Assembly: GCF_000632225.1 (NCBI RefSeq)
Contig: NZ_JFYV01000012.1
Span: 62,001-126,000, forward strand
From: Sphingomonas sp. RIT328
Lineage (GTDB): Bacteria > Pseudomonadota > Alphaproteobacteria > Sphingomonadales > Sphingomonadaceae
DNA: 64,000 nt
Direction of reading: 5' to 3'
Shown: piece by piece, positions 26,246 through 34,529 of the stretch
Numbering within the stretch: position 1 is the stretch's first letter
How the letters are laid out: every line of letters starts with the position of its first letter
Position numbers and translations under genes: made by a program
Notes under the pieces: generated by a model
The model's database searches: none
Told to the model about the DNA's origin: nothing
Seen by the model: the letters and a program-made list of their open reading frames with translations, nothing else

Positions 26246-26590
26246 TCAGCGGCGATAGGCGTCGTTGATCGAGGCGATCCACCCGGCCTTGGCCGGGGCT
26301 GTCGTACCGCGCGGCTGACGCGCTTCGTCGAGATCGACCGGTTCCTCGAAGCGAATGCCGGCGAGCCGCTCCTTCGCCCAGACGACTTCGCCGACCAGAT
26401 CGGTGATCCGCCCCATCACCAGACCGATCCGCATCCCGGCGGTCAGTTCGCCGTCATGATCGACGCAGGCGCCCGACCGTGACAGGTTGCGGACGCGCCG
26501 TTCGCTGCTGGCGCCGCCGGGCGGGGTGATGAGCGCGCGGACGATGACGCTGTTGCGCTTTTCGCGGGGAGGTTCGGTCGGGATGGTCAT
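26246..26590 (-). CDS. PilZ domain protein
   Basis: A 114-residue single-domain PilZ protein. The c-di-GMP pocket elements are an N-terminal basic stretch (PPREKRNSVIVRALI) and NLSRSGACVDHDGEL, corresponding to the (D/N)xSxxG motif, followed by the beta-barrel GMRIGLVMGRITDLVGEVVW. It may report c-di-GMP levels; the window also encodes a GGDEF-EAL protein at 46580. The ATG for MTIPTEPP is chosen over one nine codons upstream. It ends convergently with metK. Confidence 0.82.
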   Translation of the reverse strand: MTIPTEPPREKRNSVIVRALITPPGGASSERRVRNLSRSGACVDHDGELTAGMRIGLVMGRITDLVGEVVWAKERLAGIRFEEPVDLDEARQPRGTTAPAKAGWIASINDAYRR

Positions 26591-26648
26591 AACGGTTCCG
26601 TATTGAGGCGTTAGCATGAGGGACAGCTAAAACCCAATGGGTCCTGTG

Positions 26649-27248
26649 CTAACGTCCTAGCCGCTCGTCCGTGCCGTGCGGGGCGAGCCGTCTGAACGCC
26701 GCGTCGACCAACGCCTCCGACAGCCAGCCGATCGCACCGCCGACGAGCACATCGGTGAGATAATGATTGCCCGCCACCGGCTGGATCGCCGCCACCGCGA
26801 TCGCGCCGATCGCCGCCGGCGCGGCGGCACCGTCGATCTCGCGCGCCGCCGCCCGCGCCACCGCCACGGCGCCCGCGGTATGGCCCGAGGGGAAGGAGTT
26901 GAGCTGGTGATCGTTGCTGTCGCCGGGTTCGAACCGATCGTCGCCCTCGTCGATCGCCTTTCTGGGGCGCGCCCGGTCGATCGAATGTTTGATCGCGCTC
27001 TTCGCCGCAGTGGCGACGAGGTGCGCGGCGAGCATCCTGGCACCGCCGCGCATCAGGTCGCGCCGCCCGCCGACCACCCCTGCCGCGATCGTCGCGATCG
27101 AGGCGGTGATCAGTTGCGGCTGATCGGCGATCTCGCCGACCCAGCTGGCCCATTGCACCGGCGCGCTGTCCTTGCCGGCCGCCGCGTCATGAGTCAGCCG
27201 GCGGTCGACCTGCTCGACCCGCTTCGCTGCCGTCTGCGCCGTGTTCAC
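26649..27248 (-). CDS. PAP2-family phosphatase-like membrane protein
   Basis: A 199-residue protein of the PAP2 superfamily. Motif 1 (K-x6-RP) is K87 to R94-P95, motif 2 is PSGH at 120-123, and motif 3 has H162 and D166 in VAGNHYLTDVLVGGAIGW. The arginine that precedes His by six positions in motif 3 is glutamine here (Q156). Such enzymes dephosphorylate phosphatidate, undecaprenyl diphosphate or similar lipids at the membrane. Its start overlaps the stop of the upstream FNT gene as ATGA. Confidence 0.82.
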   Translation of the reverse strand: MNTAQTAAKRVEQVDRRLTHDAAAGKDSAPVQWASWVGEIADQPQLITASIATIAAGVVGGRRDLMRGGARMLAAHLVATAAKSAIKHSIDRARPRKAIDEGDDRFEPGDSNDHQLNSFPSGHTAGAVAVARAAAREIDGAAAPAAIGAIAVAAIQPVAGNHYLTDVLVGGAIGWLSEALVDAAFRRLAPHGTDERLGR

Positions 27249-28054
27249 GTCTCATCCTCCTGCGGCATTTCGCCGCGGACTTGGCCGTGCGCGAGCACCG
27301 CGAAGATGCCGGCGCCGCCGACGAGATTGCCGAGGACCGCCGGCGCGATCAGCGCGAACAGCGTCTGCGCCACGCCGATCCGGCCGGCGAACATCAGCAG
27401 GAACGCCTCGCTCGATCCGACGATCGAATGGCTGAAGCCGGCGATGACCAGCAGATAGGTGAAGGCGACGATTACCAGCACGCTCTGGCTGCGCGCATTG
27501 GGCAGCGCCCAGGCGAGGATCGCGATCATGAAGCCGGCCGGGATCGCATTGACGAAGGTCCGCCCCGCCGACAATTCGGTGATGCTCGACGAGATGGTCA
27601 GCGCCGCGGCGCGGATCTCCTCGTTCCCGATCACGCCCTGGGCGATGGCGAGTCCGGCGATCGCGGTGCCGCAGAGATTGGCGAAAAGGACGATCCCCCA
27701 CAGCCGCACCGTCCGCCACAGCGCCCAGCGCGACGGCCGCGTCACCAGCGGCAGCATCGCGGTGATCGTGCTTTCGGTAAACAATTGCATCCGCCCGAGG
27801 ATCACCGCGAGGAAGCCGATCGGATAGCCGAAGCCGGTGACCAGTTCGCGCCACGGTGTATCGGGCAGCGCGGCATGCAGCGCCGCCTCGGTCAGCAGCG
27901 AGACGCTGATCGCGATGCCGGCGGCGAGCGCCGACCAGAACAATTGCATCGCCGGGCGACGCAGCTCGTCCTCTCCCGATTCGCGCACCGTCTTGTGCAG
28001 CGTCTTGGCGTCTGCCGCCTTCAGCGTATCGTCATCGGGTGTATCGTCGGCCAT
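27245..28054 (-). CDS. Formate/nitrite transporter (FNT) family protein
   Basis: A 269-residue inner-membrane protein with about six helices after a 35-residue polar N-terminus (DDTPDDDTLKAADAKTLHKT). FNT signatures include AAGIAISVSLLTEAAL, GRMQLFTESTITAMLPL, FANLCGTAIAGL and AGFSHSIVGSSEAF, the last carrying the central histidine region. The family passes small monovalent anions such as formate or nitrite; the long acidic N-terminus is typical of the sphingomonad/rhizobial branch. First gene of the minus-strand FNT-PAP2-PilZ group, divergent from trmB by 93 bp. Confidence 0.88.
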   Translation of the reverse strand: MADDTPDDDTLKAADAKTLHKTVRESGEDELRRPAMQLFWSALAAGIAISVSLLTEAALHAALPDTPWRELVTGFGYPIGFLAVILGRMQLFTESTITAMLPLVTRPSRWALWRTVRLWGIVLFANLCGTAIAGLAIAQGVIGNEEIRAAALTISSSITELSAGRTFVNAIPAGFMIAILAWALPNARSQSVLVIVAFTYLLVIAGFSHSIVGSSEAFLLMFAGRIGVAQTLFALIAPAVLGNLVGGAGIFAVLAHGQVRGEMPQEDET

Positions 28055-28147
28055 CAGCGGTGCAACACTCCGTCCGGCGGCTTTGCTCCACCGCGTGCGC
28101 GATTGTGGCGTTTCCCTGCAAGGCGTTGTGTTCTACGGCGCGCGGCC

Positions 28148-28828
28148 ATGAACGATCCCGCCACCATCCGCCGCCTGTACGGCCGTCGTCAGGGCCACAA
28201 GTTACGCCTCGGCCAGGCGGCGCTCGTCGAGGAGACGCTCGCGCCGCTCAGCGTGCCCGAGGCGGGGCCGCTCGACGCGACGACGCTGTTCGGGGACGAC
28301 CGGCCGCTGGAACTCGAGATCGGCTTCGGCGCGGGCGAGCATCTCGCCGGGCAGGCGGCGATGCGTCCGGACATCGGCTTCATCGGCTGCGAGCCGTTCC
28401 TCAACGGCGTCGTCGGGGCGCTCGGTCATATCCGCGATGGCGGGCTGACCAACGTCCGCCTGCACATGGGCGACGCGCTCGACGTCGTCGAACGGCTGCC
28501 CGACGCGAGCCTGTCGCGCGTCTATCTGCTACACCCCGATCCCTGGCCCAAGGCGCGGCATGCCAAGCGCCGCATGGTCAACCACGGCCCCCTCGACGCG
28601 ATCGCCGCCAAGCTCAAGCCGGGCGCCGAATTCCGGCTCGGCACCGACGACCCGACCTATTGCCGCTGGGCGATGATGATCATGAACCAGCGCCGCGACT
28701 TCGTCTGGACCGCCACGACGCCGCACGATTTCCTCACCCGCCCCGACGACTGGCCCGAGACGCGCTACGAGCGCAAGGCACGCCGGCAGGGGCATGAGGT
28801 GTGGTATTTCCGGTACGTCCGCCAGTAG
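28148..28828 (+). CDS. trmB: tRNA (guanine-N7)-methyltransferase
   Basis: TrmB methylates G46 of tRNA using S-adenosylmethionine. The 226-residue protein has the SAM motif ELEIGFGAGEHLAGQA, then FIGCEPFLNGV, and the diagnostic LLHPDPWPKARHAKRRMV with the catalytic region, followed by GTDDPTYCRWAM. The C-terminal TRYERKARRQGHEVWYFRY is typical. It is separated from metK, its usual neighbour in related genomes, by the minus-strand PilZ/PAP2/FNT group. Confidence 0.96.
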   Translation: MNDPATIRRLYGRRQGHKLRLGQAALVEETLAPLSVPEAGPLDATTLFGDDRPLELEIGFGAGEHLAGQAAMRPDIGFIGCEPFLNGVVGALGHIRDGGLTNVRLHMGDALDVVERLPDASLSRVYLLHPDPWPKARHAKRRMVNHGPLDAIAAKLKPGAEFRLGTDDPTYCRWAMMIMNQRRDFVWTATTPHDFLTRPDDWPETRYERKARRQGHEVWYFRYVRQ

Positions 28829-28834
28829 CTCCGC

Positions 28835-29020
28835 CTAGCGCCACAGGGCGACGATCGCCTGCACCAGCGTGGCGCCGCCAAGCGGGGCGAAGACCAGCAT
28901 GACGAGGTTGACGCCGACGACGATCTCCATCGTCTTGCGCTGGCGCGGGGTAAAGCGGCGGCGGGCAGGTTCGGGCTCCCAGCGCGGCGGGGGCGGGACT
29001 TCGCGGAAATCGACGAACAT
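28835..29020 (-). CDS. Small single-span membrane protein, unknown
   Basis: A 61-residue protein: a proline/arginine-rich cytoplasmic N-terminus (FREVPPPPRWEPEPARRRFTPRQRKTM, cited in part as PPPPRWEPEPARRRF) and one or two membrane segments at about 33-60 (VVGVNLVMLVFAPLGG and LVQAIVALW). The ATG at 29020 has GGAGGG upstream; an ATG seven codons earlier is less well placed. It is convergent with trmB (6-bp gap). No function is recognised. Confidence 0.65.
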   Translation of the reverse strand: MFVDFREVPPPPRWEPEPARRRFTPRQRKTMEIVVGVNLVMLVFAPLGGATLVQAIVALWR

Positions 29021-29065
29021 CAATCCCTCCGTGCCGCCCATCGGCGGCGTTTACCCAAGAGCCGC

Positions 29066-29833
29066 TCAGCGGCGGCGCTTGCCCTTGCGCGGCGTCGGCG
29101 CGGGCCAGGGCGGCACCGACACCGCGACCAACGGCAACAGCCGTGCGATCGTCCGCACGCCGTCGACTGCCGGATCGGCCGGGAATTGCGCACGCGCCTT
29201 GGCGAAGATGAAGCGCGCGCGGGCCGCACCGGGCGCGGTCGCGCTGGTGCCAACCCACCGCCAGTGCCACGGTTCCCATTTGACGTGCTGCCGGTTGCCG
29301 CCGGGAAAGGACATTTCGAAGCCGAAGCGCGGCGCATTGGCGACCAGCCAGCGCGCGGCCGGCGTCGCCGCCATACAGCCTTCGGCGTCGGGACAGCCGT
29401 TGGCGGGCCGCACCGCAAAGTCGAGCGCATAGCCGGTGGCATGTTCGCTATGCCCCGGCGGCGCGACCGAGATCGCGCGCGTCGCATCGCCGAGGCCGCC
29501 CGCCTCGGGATGATCGCGGCAGAAGACGCTCGCCTGGCGCAGGATCGACCGGTGGCAGGAGAGCGCGCGCAACTGGCCCATCACCGCCGGATCGCCGCGC
29601 GCCGCGGCGAGCAGCCGTTCGAGATCGGGGATCATGTCGCGGCGCAACTGGCAGTCGTGCAGCGCGAAGCCCGGCGGCGCGGCGACGAGGTCGTCGGGCG
29701 GCGCGTCGCCATAGGGCAGATGGCCGTAGACCCGCCCGTCGCTCGCCATGCTCGCCGAGGCGCCCGCGCAGACCTGCGCCGTCGCCGGCGTGGCGAGCGA
29801 CATCGTGGCGAGCAGAAGAGCGGCGCGGCGCAT
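29066..29833 (-). CDS. Secreted VanY-type D-Ala-D-Ala carboxypeptidase (M15)
   Basis: A 255-residue exported metallopeptidase: signal peptide 1-20 (LATMSLATPATAQ), then the M15 zinc site. GHSEHATGYALDF supplies H131 and D138; EPWHWRW supplies the catalytic E187 and third ligand H190. Extra cysteines (C22, C61, C93, C105, C147, C153) suggest disulfides in the periplasm. The family removes the terminal D-Ala from peptidoglycan stem peptides. A basic C-terminal tail (TPRKGKRRR) may bind anionic wall polymers. Divergent from the RluA gene by 46 bp; a longer start at 29881 would reach into that gene. Confidence 0.88.
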   Translation of the reverse strand: MRRAALLLATMSLATPATAQVCAGASASMASDGRVYGHLPYGDAPPDDLVAAPPGFALHDCQLRRDMIPDLERLLAAARGDPAVMGQLRALSCHRSILRQASVFCRDHPEAGGLGDATRAISVAPPGHSEHATGYALDFAVRPANGCPDAEGCMAATPAARWLVANAPRFGFEMSFPGGNRQHVKWEPWHWRWVGTSATAPGAARARFIFAKARAQFPADPAVDGVRTIARLLPLVAVSVPPWPAPTPRKGKRRR

Positions 29834-29879
29834 CGCGCGCCTCTGGCGCGGACGGGCAGGGAGTGGCAAGGCGTTTCTC

Positions 29880-30548
29880 ATGCATGGCGACCGCGTATTG
29901 TTCATCGACGGCGAGGCTCTGGTCATCGACAAGCCTGCCGGCTTGCCGGTCGACAAGCCGCGCGACGGCTCCCTCAGCCTGGAGAATCATCTCGATTCGC
30001 TGAAATTCGGCTTTCAGCGCTGGCCGACGCCGGTGCACCGGCTCGATCGCGACACCAGCGGCTGCCTGCTGCTGTCGCGCAACCCCAAGGCGCAGGCGCG
30101 CTTCCAGCAGGCGTTCGAGCGCGGCGCGGTGGAGAAACGCTATCTCGCCATCCTCGCCGGTGTGCCGGCGGCGGGCGAGGGGGTGATCGACCTGGCGCTC
30201 GGCAAGGTGAGCACGCGCGAGACCGGCTGGCGGATCGTCGCCGATCCCGATGGCAAGGCGGCACGGACCGCGTGGCGGCTGATCGCCGAACGCGACGGCC
30301 GCGCGCTCGTCGAGTTCCGCCCGGCGACCGGCCGCACGCACCAGATCCGCGTCCATGCCGCGACCGGCCTCGGCCTGCCGGTGATCGGTGATCCGGTTTA
30401 CGGTGCGGGCGAGCCGGGCGGGATGATGCTCCACGCCGCCGCACTCACCGTGCCGCGCGAGGGCAAGGAGCCGATCGCCGCCGAAGCGCCGCTGCCCGAG
30501 CGGTTCGGCGTCTGGCCGGAGCTCGCAGCGGCGCCGCCCGCCGCCTGA
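29880..30548 (+). CDS. RluA-family RNA pseudouridine synthase
   Basis: A 222-residue pseudouridine synthase. The catalytic aspartate is D56 in PVHRLDRDTSGCLLLSR; the binding motifs YLAILAGVP and RPATGRTHQIRVHAA follow. There is no N-terminal S4 domain, as in RluA and TruC, so the target may be a single rRNA or tRNA site; it cannot be specified. ATG at 29880 encodes MHGDRVLFIDG. It precedes arfB by 11 bases, and both may form a translation-related unit. Confidence 0.93.
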   Translation: MHGDRVLFIDGEALVIDKPAGLPVDKPRDGSLSLENHLDSLKFGFQRWPTPVHRLDRDTSGCLLLSRNPKAQARFQQAFERGAVEKRYLAILAGVPAAGEGVIDLALGKVSTRETGWRIVADPDGKAARTAWRLIAERDGRALVEFRPATGRTHQIRVHAATGLGLPVIGDPVYGAGEPGGMMLHAAALTVPREGKEPIAAEAPLPERFGVWPELAAAPPAA

Positions 30549-30559
30549 GCCCGACGCCG

Positions 30560-30985
30560 ATGCCGCTGATCCAGGTGACGCGATCGATCGCGATCGACGA
30601 GCGCGAGGTGGAGGAAAGCTTCACCCGCGCCTCCGGGCCCGGCGGCCAGCACGTCAACACCACCGACAGCGCGGTGCTGCTCCGCTTCGACGTCTGGGGC
30701 TCGCCCAATCTGCCCGATCTGGTCAAGCAGCGGCTGACCGTGCTCGCCGGTTCGCGGCTCAGCAAGGAGGGCGTGCTGACGCTGCGCGGCGAGAGCAACC
30801 GCTCGCAGGAGCTCAACCGCCGCGAGGTGCGCGAACGGCTGGTCGCGCTGATCCAGGAAGCGACGATCATCCCCAAGAAACGCCGCCCGACCAAGCCGAG
30901 CAAGACCGCCAAGGCCCGCCGCGTCGACGAGAAGAAGGGCCGCAGCTCGATCAAGGCGGGGCGGGGGCGGGTGCGGCTCGATTAG
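30560..30985 (+). CDS. arfB: Alternative ribosome-rescue factor / peptidyl-tRNA hydrolase ArfB
   Basis: ArfB frees ribosomes stalled without a stop codon. The 141-residue protein has the GGQ catalytic motif at 28-30 in RASGPGGQHVNTTDSAV and a long basic C-terminal tail (PKKRRPTKPSKTAKARR and following) that enters the empty mRNA channel. Length is that of ArfB (YaeJ), not of full release factors. It lies between an RluA-type gene and the free methionine sulfoxide reductase gene. Confidence 0.94.
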   Translation: MPLIQVTRSIAIDEREVEESFTRASGPGGQHVNTTDSAVLLRFDVWGSPNLPDLVKQRLTVLAGSRLSKEGVLTLRGESNRSQELNRREVRERLVALIQEATIIPKKRRPTKPSKTAKARRVDEKKGRSSIKAGRGRVRLD

Positions 30986-31050
30986 CCGGATGACCGCGCG
31001 ACGTGCGCAGCGGAGGTGACGCGCCGCATCGGCGCGCCTACATCGGCGGC

Positions 31051-31533
31051 ATGTACCAGTTCGACATCACCGCCGGCGCCAAGGCCGATCTCTACCGTGA
31101 CCTCCGCGCGGCGCTCGACGCGCTGACCGCCGACGAGCCTGACGCGATCGCCAACATGGCCAATGCCGCAGCGCTGCTGTGGCAATATCTGCCCGATCTC
31201 AACTGGGCGGGCTTCTACCGCTTCGTCGCGGATGAGCTCGTGCTGGGGCCGTTCCAGGGCAAGGCGGCGTGCATCCGCATCCCGCTCGGCAAGGGGGTGT
31301 GCGGCACCGCGGCGGCGACGCATACGACGCAGCTGGTCGAGGACGTCCACGCCTTTCCCGGCCATATCGCCTGCGATGCGGCGAGCCGGTCGGAGCTGGT
31401 CGTGCCGATCGTCCGCGACGGCATGCTGATCGGCGTGATCGATCTCGACAGTCCCGTGCCGGCGCGCTTCGATGCCGAGGATGCGGCGGGGTGCGAATCG
31501 CTGGCGGCGTTGCTGGCCGAGCGGCTGCGCTGA
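31051..31533 (+). CDS. Free methionine-(R)-sulfoxide reductase (GAF domain)
   Basis: A 160-residue single GAF-domain enzyme that reduces free methionine-R-sulfoxide. Three cysteines, C74, C84 and C108, have the same spacing as the catalytic set of E. coli YebR (10 and 24 residues apart). Family segments are LNWAGFYRFVADELVLGPFQGK, cited in part as NWAGFYRFV and LGPFQGK, then GKGVCGTAAATHTTQLVEDVH and VVPIVRDGMLIGVIDLDSP. The ATG at 31051 gives the usual N-terminus; an upstream ATG adds 16 unlikely residues. Confidence 0.92.
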   Translation: MYQFDITAGAKADLYRDLRAALDALTADEPDAIANMANAAALLWQYLPDLNWAGFYRFVADELVLGPFQGKAACIRIPLGKGVCGTAAATHTTQLVEDVHAFPGHIACDAASRSELVVPIVRDGMLIGVIDLDSPVPARFDAEDAAGCESLAALLAERLR

Positions 31534-31591
31534 TCCGAAACGGGACGGCGGCTATGCTGGTGAGTCCGGAGGCGAAATGATAGGCGGTGCG

Positions 31592-31606
31592 TTAAGATTT
31601 TGGTAA
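31592..31606 (+). promoter_or_regulatory. CtrA-like site before the RcnB/GYDDR-repeat gene
   Basis: TTAA, seven bases, GTAA: one mismatch from the CtrA half-site pair TTAA-n7-TTAA, 44 bases before the start codon in an AT-richer stretch of the 110-bp leader. CtrA controls cell-cycle and envelope genes in alphaproteobacteria. A single near match in one promoter is weak evidence; a second near match precedes the L,D-transpeptidase gene. Confidence 0.25.
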
Positions 31607-31649
31607 GCTTCGGGGCGAGGGGCGGCGCACCGGCGACAGGGAGATGACG

Positions 31650-32801
<1,152 letters not shown>

Positions 32802-32814
32802 GGGCGGCGGCGTC

Positions 32815-33294
32815 CTAGCGGATGCCGAGGTCGGCGGGGCCGAAGGCGTCCGGCAGCAGCTCGGAGAGGCGATAGCGCGCGATCGCATCGCCCTCCGCGG
32901 CCCCGCAATAGACGGCGAGGTCACGGCCGCCGAGCTGCGCCGCCTCGTTGAGCACCTGCCGGCAGCGCCCGCAGGGGGAGACGGGGGTGGTGCCGGTCGC
33001 CTGTCCCGCGGCGTCCATCGCGCCGCCGATCACGCCGACCGCGACCACCTCGCGCAGCCGTCCGGCGGCGCTGGCGGTGGCGACCGCCACCGTCTCGGCG
33101 CAGAGCGACAGGCCGTAGCTCGCATTCTCGACATTGGCGCCGGTGATCAGGCTGCCGTCGCGCATCAGCAGCGCCGCGCCGACCGCGAATCGCGAATAGG
33201 GCGCATGCGCGTGGCGGGCGGCGGCACGGGCGGCGTCGATCAGGCGGACGGCGTCATCGCGGTCGACGATATCGGTGCCGGAAACTTCAGTCAT
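32815..33294 (-). CDS. cdd: Cytidine deaminase
   Basis: A 159-residue homotetrameric-type cytidine deaminase for pyrimidine salvage. The zinc site is C65-A-E67 (LSLCAETVA) with P107-C108-G-R-C111 supplying the two other thiolates; E67 is the proton shuttle. YSRFAVGAALL near the N-terminus contacts substrate. The start overlaps the stop of the upstream GH25-like gene as ATGA, so the two are coupled, an unusual partner for this enzyme. Confidence 0.94.
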   Translation of the reverse strand: MTEVSGTDIVDRDDAVRLIDAARAAARHAHAPYSRFAVGAALLMRDGSLITGANVENASYGLSLCAETVAVATASAAGRLREVVAVGVIGGAMDAAGQATGTTPVSPCGRCRQVLNEAAQLGGRDLAVYCGAAEGDAIARYRLSELLPDAFGPADLGIR

Positions 33295-33968
33295 GGTGCG
33301 ACGACATCCCAATTGACGGGGCCTTCGATGCCGTCGATCCGGCGGATGTCGCTCGCGCGCCACATCCGCCATGGCCGCGCGGCATAGGCAGGGGGGAAGA
33401 GATTGGCGACCGCCCAGACCGGCCGGTCGATCGCCGCGGAGATCTGATAGGCCGATTCGACCGGCTTGCTCAGCCGCAGCAGCACCGGCTTGCGCGTGTG
33501 CGTTTCGACCATCCGGACGAATTCGCCGAGCTCGTCGATTAGCGCGGCGCGTTCGGGCCGGGCGGTGCAATCGTCGTGGAAGCTGATGTCGACCGCGACC
33601 GGCAGCGCATCGGCGGTGCGCGGCACGAAGGCGTTGAAGGCATTGGCCTGATCGCGGCCGTGCTGGCACAAAGAATAGACGTGCACCGCGCCGCGCCGCA
33701 GCCCCGCGTCCGGGATCGAGGCCCAGTTCGACTCGAACCCGGGATCGCGCCGGTCCGCGCCCGACGTGGCGACGAGATAGGCGAAGTCGGCCCCGCGGGC
33801 GCGCACCGTGCCCCATTCGATCGCGCCGGGATTCTCGGGCAGGTCGAGCCCCTGCAACGGATATTGGCTGGCGGCGGGATGCCAGCTGGTCGCGAAGCTC
33901 CACCCGGCGATGCCGATCGCGCCCGCGGCGGCGAGCACGCCGCCGGCCTTGAGGAAGAAGGCGATCAT
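33291..33968 (-). CDS. GH25 (lysozyme)-like exported or anchored protein, degenerate active site
   Basis: A 225-residue protein with an N-terminal hydrophobic segment (FFLKAGGVLAAAGAIGIAGW) acting as signal or anchor, then a GH25-type barrel: LQGLDLPENPGAIEW matches the family opening GIDVSxxxGxIDW, with D42 conserved; FAYLVATSGADRRDPGF and GLRRGAVHVYSLC match later strands. The catalytic D-x-E of GH25 appears as D127-I-S129 (VAVDISFHDDC), so the glutamate is missing. Activity on peptidoglycan is therefore uncertain. It shares one base with the upstream UPF0262 stop (TGATG) and overlaps cdd. Confidence 0.75.
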   Translation of the reverse strand: MIAFFLKAGGVLAAAGAIGIAGWSFATSWHPAASQYPLQGLDLPENPGAIEWGTVRARGADFAYLVATSGADRRDPGFESNWASIPDAGLRRGAVHVYSLCQHGRDQANAFNAFVPRTADALPVAVDISFHDDCTARPERAALIDELGEFVRMVETHTRKPVLLRLSKPVESAYQISAAIDRPVWAVANLFPPAYAARPWRMWRASDIRRIDGIEGPVNWDVVAP

Positions 33969-34450
33969 CAGCCGCGCAGATGCAGCACGCAGATCAGCGT
34001 GAACAGCCGGCGCGCGGTGTCGAAATCGACCTCGATCTTGCCGGCGAGCCGCTCGCGCAGCATCTCGGCGGCTTCATTGTGGATGGCGCGACGGGCCATA
34101 TCGACGGTCTCGATCTGTTGCGGGGTAGAGGCGCGTATCGCCTGATAGTAGCTATCGCAAATCGCGAAATAGTCCTTGATCGCGCGGCGGAAGCGGCCAA
34201 GCGCGAGGACCAATGTTTCCAGATGGCTATCGTCCTCGCGGTGGATGTGGATGCCGAGCCGCCCTTCCGCCGACTCGAGCGTGATCCGGTAGGGGCCGGC
34301 ATATTGGTCGGCATGGACGCGCTGCGGCGCGAATCGGTTGCCCTCGAGCAGGTCGAAGATCGCGATCCGCCGCTCCTGCTCGATATCGGCCGAACGCCAG
34401 CCGATGCTGCGTTCGTCGAGCGTGACGGCGATGATCCGCGGGTCGGCCAT
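33968..34450 (-). CDS. UPF0262 family protein
   Basis: A 160-residue cytosolic protein of the alphaproteobacterial UPF0262 family, function unknown. Landmarks are RIIAVTLDERSIGWRSADIEQERR, cited in part as DERSIGWRSADIEQERRIAI, then FDLLEGNRFAP, YRITLESAEGRLGIHI and LVLALGRFRRAIKDYFAICDSY, cited in part as LGRFRRAIKDYFAICDSYY. The ATG for MADPRII is chosen over distant upstream ones. It is the first gene of a tight UPF0262, GH25-like, cdd chain and is divergent from dnaB by 79 bp. Confidence 0.88.
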   Translation of the reverse strand: MADPRIIAVTLDERSIGWRSADIEQERRIAIFDLLEGNRFAPQRVHADQYAGPYRITLESAEGRLGIHIHREDDSHLETLVLALGRFRRAIKDYFAICDSYYQAIRASTPQQIETVDMARRAIHNEAAEMLRERLAGKIEVDFDTARRLFTLICVLHLRG

Positions 34451-34529
34451 CGTCGTCCGATAGTGGCCGATGCCGGTCACGACAATTACGAGTTTGTCCG
34501 CCAGGCGCGGCCATGGGTATGATCGGCGC

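Noticed and set aside
29748..29879. A longer RluA start about 44 codons upstream
   Set aside because: It would run antisense through the start of the VanY-type gene and adds residues without family similarity.
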